A stretch of DNA of 64,000 nucleotides. It comes from Malurus cyaneus samueli. Its lineage: Eukaryota; Chordata; Aves; Passeriformes; Maluridae. Below, one piece after another: positions 59,987 through 64,000 of this stretch; the first letter of the stretch is position 1, and every line of letters begins with the position of its first letter. The DNA is taken from positions 50,133,183 to 50,197,182 of the forward strand of contig CM019218.1 in NCBI GenBank assembly GCA_009741485.1. Reading direction: 5' to 3'. The notes beneath the pieces were generated by a model. It ran no database searches and was not told the origin of the DNA. It was given only the letters and a program-made list of their open reading frames with translations. A program made the position numbers and the translations under genes.

Positions 59987-61334
59987 TCAGCTCTTGCTTG
60001 CAACAAGGCCAATGTGAAAAGGAGAATTCTGGGAAAGAGACATTTTCTTGTTCCCAGCTAGCAGGTTAAAAAATTCAGGGAGCTGGAGGTTTTGAAGAGC
60101 TCACTTTTGACACAGAAGTCACAGAAGAAACTCAGCAGACGGGGACAAGCTGCTGTCAGTCACCTCTTACACAAATACTGCCCTTGCCAGCTCGGTTTGC
60201 TGGCTCTCATCAATGCTCTAAGTGCTAATAATTCACTGCTGGACATCCAAAGGCATCTCAATGTTGAACATGACTCTAAAAGAAAGGGAGTAATTTAAAA
60301 ATAGAGATGAACAGTTCACTTTCACTGCAACATTGAGCAGAGTCATTTAATTCCCTGTCTTCCCCGTGCCTCAGACAAGTTACAGAGTTTTCCACCACTG
60401 TGAGAACAACTCCTGGATCCCTGCTGCCTTCTGCTTTGCCTGGACAATGCCCTTAAGAATTTATTAATTAAGATTTACAAACATAGACGATGATTTGTTT
60501 GATCATTTACAGCCAAGATTCTGGGTGGTAATTTCAATATCTCCCTATTCCGCAGCATCCCAGGGTATAAATGCCCCCTTCCTCCTCAGCAGAGCTGTCA
60601 CAAATCCTGGTTCCATTCCCCAAGGACACTGAGCTGTGATCAAGTGGCAAAGGAACCAACAGGCCACGTGTAAACAGAAAATCCAGGATGAAAAAAAAAC
60701 AAAAGCACAAACACAGCTCAACTTTTCCCGCTGACCACGATGCTGGAAAATTATTCAGGATCCCCTAAAGAGCTGCAGGTATAAAATCAGGATTAAACCC
60801 AAAGAATAAGGGAGGCACTCTTTGAATATCCTGTAAATTCCCCTGGAATTCCAGAACTCCTGAGTATCCATTCTCTACAGGAAAACATCAGGCGCGTGTC
60901 TTAACCTGAGATTTCCAAGTGTGAGTTCTGCTCCAAATGTGGTAACATTTACAATTCCCAGGTTAATTCCAAGCAGAATTCCTTCATCCATGTGAAAGCT
61001 TGCATTTGGAATGACCCACATTTTGGAAAGGTTTTTGGAGTGGCAAATGCAACATCAAATTGTCTTTGCTTTCCTGAAAAGAGCAGCAAGGAGAGGATGA
61101 CCCAAAATAGCGACTGTCCCTTTTTGCATCATGAAGGAGAGATTTAGGACAGAATGTGGCTCTGTGCTCCCAAAGAAATACTGATCAGCCTCCAGAAATA
61201 TTGATCAGCTGGGACCATCCAAACTCTTTTTGATGGCAATGACTGCTCCAGTCTGCTGTTTTGTGTCTGGGATAAGGATGTGGCCTGTGCAGTGCACTGA
61301 GGAAAGCAGGAATGATATTAATATCCAGGTTAGA

Positions 61335-61595
61335 GGCAGTAACTGGTTTTGGGATCAGAACCCCAGTCAGTTACTGGTTTTGGGATCAGAACCCCAGTCA
61401 GTAACTGATTTGGATATTAGAATTCCAATCAGTAACTGGTTTGGGAATCAGTACCCACTCAGCTGCTGGTTTTGGGATCAGAACCCCAGTCATTTACTGG
61501 TTTTGGGATCAGAACCTAAATCAGTGACTAGTTTGGGCATTAGAACCCCAGTCAGTTCTGGTTTTGGGATCAAAACCCCAATCAGTGACTGTTTT
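61335..61595. repeat. 31-bp minisatellite, left part (copy C)
   Basis: About eight units of CTGGTTTTGGGATCAGAACC + CCAGTCAGTGA. It is cut at the GTTT flank of X3. Confidence 0.95.
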
Positions 61596-61690
61596 TGTCA
61601 CTGAAACTGCAGGAAAACCAAAAACTAAGGCGAACAAAATCTTTGACTAAAGTGACATAAAACATTTTTAAACTGGTATATTTTCCAACA
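61596..61690 (-). mobile_element. LTR-like fragment X3 (copy C)
   Basis: Plus strand runs TGTCACTGAAACTGCAGG to AAACTGGTATATTTTCCAAC + A, with the middle of the LTR missing. GTTT stands next to both edges (one extra T at the left). Removing the fragment and one GTTT leaves a normal minisatellite unit across the join, so the element was inserted into the array. Confidence 0.68.
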
Positions 61691-61890
61691 GTTTGGGCAT
61701 TAGAACCCCAATCAGTAATGGGTTTGGGCAATAGAACCCCAGTCAGTGACTGGTTTGGGGATCAGAACCCCAATCAATAACTGGTTTTGGGATCAGAACC
61801 TCAGTCAGTGACTGGTTTTGGGATCAGAACCCCAGTCAGGGACTGGTTTGGGGATCAGAACCCCAGTCAGTGACTGGTTTGGTCCAAGTG
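61691..61890. repeat. 31-bp minisatellite, right part (copy C)
   Basis: About six units continuing the array on the other side of X3. The frames 61,230-61,604 and 61,818-62,000 are repeat products. Confidence 0.95.
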
Positions 61891-62629
61891 GGGACCATCC
61901 ATCACTTAGGCTCAAGGTGAGCTGGCCAAACCCTTGCCCTCCCCGTGCTTCCAGAACATTCTGTGCTTCCCAGCCCCGAGGCAGTGCTGGGAGTCATTAA
62001 CCCACTAATTCCAGGCAGGAACCACTGCAAATCCCACAGAGCCAACCCATGCCCTCCATGGGCTTCCATTCCTCAAGAGCACAGAGTGAGTTTTGTTTTC
62101 TCCACGACTGCATTATATAAAGCTGCTGCTGGCAATATCAAAACATATTAAAAGTTTAACTAAGACAATGTGTTTGAGAAGAATTTGCTTTCTTTGGAGC
62201 TGGAATGTCCCCATAAAAAGGCATGATCTGCACGAGAGAGAGCTGTCCAATGATCTGCAAACGCTGCCTCGTGTCCTGGAGTAAACCCTGCTTTCCTCAA
62301 ACCCAAATTGGTTTGGATTCCCTCTGTGCATGCAAAGAGCACTTTTCAACTCGTGCTGCAGCTGCATGGCTGAAAGCTGCACTTGGGGAGGTGTGTGGCT
62401 GATTTTCACGGGTGGATTTTCACATCACAGCACTCCAGGTGTGCTGAAAATACCACAGAGGCTCTGCAGGACACTCCTGGGAGGGAACCACGAAAGAGTC
62501 CCTGAAAAGCAGAGCTGTTCCTGTTTGCAAGGCTGGATCCACTACAATAATTTGGCAAAAATCGTGAGAGGCTATTTTCCTTATCCCAATGTTTTCCCTT
62601 TCCTACAAGCCCATTGAAAACACTATTCC

Positions 62630-62725
62630 ATTAGTTATTCCATTCAAAAGGCTATTATACCATGGAAAACACTATTATTCCATGGAAAACACCATTATTC
62701 CATGGAAAACACCATTATTCCATCT
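62630..62725. repeat. 20-bp tandem repeat (copy C)
   Basis: ATTCCATGGAAAACACCATT units, four copies, cleaner than at 23,330. Confidence 0.92.
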
Positions 62726-63611
62726 GTTCCTGCTGCTTCCTTGGGCCTCCTCCCCATCTCTCCTGGTCTCTCTCACCACCTCCTCTCATCCCTGCATCCC
62801 TCCCACATCAGCTGTTCCCCCGTTTCTCCTCAAATCTTTATCTTCTCCCATCTCCCCCATCTCCCTGTGGTCCGAGGAACAGAAAAGCCCAGCACACACC
62901 AAAGTGATTTGCTTTTGTGCTGAGAATTGGTGGATTTTATTTTGCAGACTTTACCCAGCAGCCCAAAGCTGGAGATCATGGCGAAGACAAGACAAAATCT
63001 GAATTATTGAAATAAAAACCTGGTGGGTGTGTGTGTTACAGCCCTACCAGGGGATCATCCAGGCCTAGTTTGCCTCAGAGCAGAACTGAAAAACTTAATG
63101 TTCATTCCGTTTTTCACTCAGAATTCTCCCAGGCAGAATTTTTCCAGTTTTCCCACAGAACAACTGGACACACCTGAGCATTCCCCACACCAGCTCGGCC
63201 CAAAAGCAGCTCTGGCCTGGAGTTCTGCAGAAAACAAGAGTAAGAAACAGGGCAAAGAAAAGTGCAAAGCAATTCAGTATGGATGTGCCCTCCCAGTTTA
63301 CTGCCTTTTTTAGTAGTAAAAACAAGTTGTAACATTGGCAGCGAGCCCCAGTGTTTTACACTTTCATTATCTCCATTGTTATACAATACAGAGCTGGGGC
63401 CTGCAAGATGAGGGTGATATTGGATATTTTCAGAGCGTTGCTTTAAATGTGATCATTTGTGTTTTCAGCCTTCCCCAAAGCCTTTTTTAAGGTTTATCAA
63501 TAAAGATGAGCAGGTACTGGGCAGAGAGGTGATGAAGAGCAAATCCATCCTTTGAGTGTAGGCTCCCTCCAATTGGGCACTTTTTCCAACTCTTTTCAAA
63601 TATCTCACCCC

Positions 63612-63745
63612 CAACAGAATCATAAAATCATGGAATTGTTTGGGTTGGAAGGGATCTTAAAGCTCATCTTGTTCCACACCTTCCACAATCCCAGGTTGCT
63701 CCCAGCCCTGTCCACCCTGGCCTTGAACATTTCCAGGGATGGGAC
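63612..63745 (-). mobile_element. CR1 LINE 3' fragment (copy C)
   Basis: AATCATAAAATCATGGAATT, GTTTGGGTTGGAAGGGATCT, CACAATCCCAGGTTGCTCCC, CTGTCCACCCTGGCCTTGAA. Clean counterpart of 24,320. Confidence 0.9.
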
Positions 63746-64000
63746 AAATTGTCAAATTCACATCACTCTGAGATGGATGTTAAGTCTGAATTCCAGATTT
63801 CAGAACAGAAATCCCTCTCCAGCCCTTGTACCTGCCCTGGCAGTGCTGAAGGGGTGACAGCTGAGTGCAGGAGCCTGGCTCAGACCCACTCTGGGTGACA
63901 GAACACTGAAAAATGCAGGGACAGCTCTCCTGCTTTAGGATAGCGCTGATATTCTGATCCTTAATGAGAGAAAAGAGGTTTAATCAGTGATGACAGCCTT

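Larger units (their letters stand above)
44034..64000 (+). repeat. Second forward copy of the locus (copy C)
   Basis: Collinear with A 4,642-24,710, except for 48,018-51,198, which replaces A 8,641-11,654. Positions 44,750-48,000 match A closely, with differences mainly in homopolymer length. 44,150-44,700 is error-rich. The later part often has shorter homopolymers than B. Stretches without their own entry repeat the unannotated DNA of copy A. Confidence 0.95.

Noticed and set aside
1..64000. tRNA, rRNA, CRISPR array, origin or bacterial operon structure
   Set aside because: No cloverleaf with internal promoter boxes, no regularly spaced identical repeats with unique spacers and no dense coding were seen. 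The window is vertebrate non-coding DNA.

Overview
The window looks like vertebrate, most likely avian (probably songbird), non-coding nuclear DNA. The main evidence is a dense scatter of 5'-truncated CR1 LINE 3' ends with their diagnostic tail (reverse complement reading AATCAYAGAAT, then GGTTTGGGTTGGAAGGG or GAGCTGGAAGGGACCCAC). It also has solo LTRs, many short minisatellites and AT-rich microsatellites, and no Alu or L1. I find no complete protein-coding gene, rRNA, tRNA or CRISPR. Two places could be small internal exons and are given only as low-confidence candidates. Most open frames are chance frames in repeats.

The dominant fact is that one locus is present about two and a half times. 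Copy A runs forward from 1 to about 28,597. At about 28,597 the sequence folds back: copy B (28,598-44,008) is the reverse complement of A from about 28,597 down to about 13,045, with arms of about 15.4 kb. A 25-N gap follows (44,009-44,033). Copy C (44,034-64,000) is then a forward copy of A from 4,642 to 24,710. Most differences between copies are single-base insertions and deletions, clustered in some stretches (A 17.4-22.6 kb, C 44.1-44.7 kb, C 50.5-51.2 kb). That looks like uncorrected long-read sequence rather than evolutionary divergence. The simplest reading is an assembly artefact: a fold-back read plus an unmerged second copy of the locus. A real duplication-inversion-duplication is the alternative.

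Layout of the locus in A coordinates: AT-rich and poly(A) tracts (0.2-2.4 kb); a CR1 and a candidate micro-exon (3.4-3.8 kb); an ATATTGAG minisatellite (4.4-4.8 kb); mostly unique DNA (5-8.5 kb); a 28-bp minisatellite (8.5-8.64 kb); a block that differs between A and C (8.64-11.65 kb in A, 48.02-51.20 kb in C); unique DNA (11.7-13.6 kb); LTR copy X1 (13.6-14.3 kb); a CR1 cluster (14.5-15.9 kb); a conserved-looking AT-rich stretch with two octamer motifs (16.4-16.9 kb); CR1 then LTR copy X2 with an internal minisatellite (17.7-18.7 kb); a 12-bp minisatellite (19.0-19.2 kb); unique DNA; a 31-bp minisatellite interrupted by LTR fragment X3 (22.0-22.6 kb); a possible two-exon segment (23.6-23.95 kb, best seen in B at 33.35-33.66 kb); CR1, A-rich and TA-rich tracts (24.3-26.6 kb); and LTR copy X4 beside the fold-back centre (28.0-28.4 kb).

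The most interesting biology is one LTR-like family (called X here), with four members in the unique locus. Its ends are TG...CA. Three members have matching 4-bp direct repeats at their borders. Longer members have an AATAAA-type signal, and members repeatedly contain or interrupt minisatellites.
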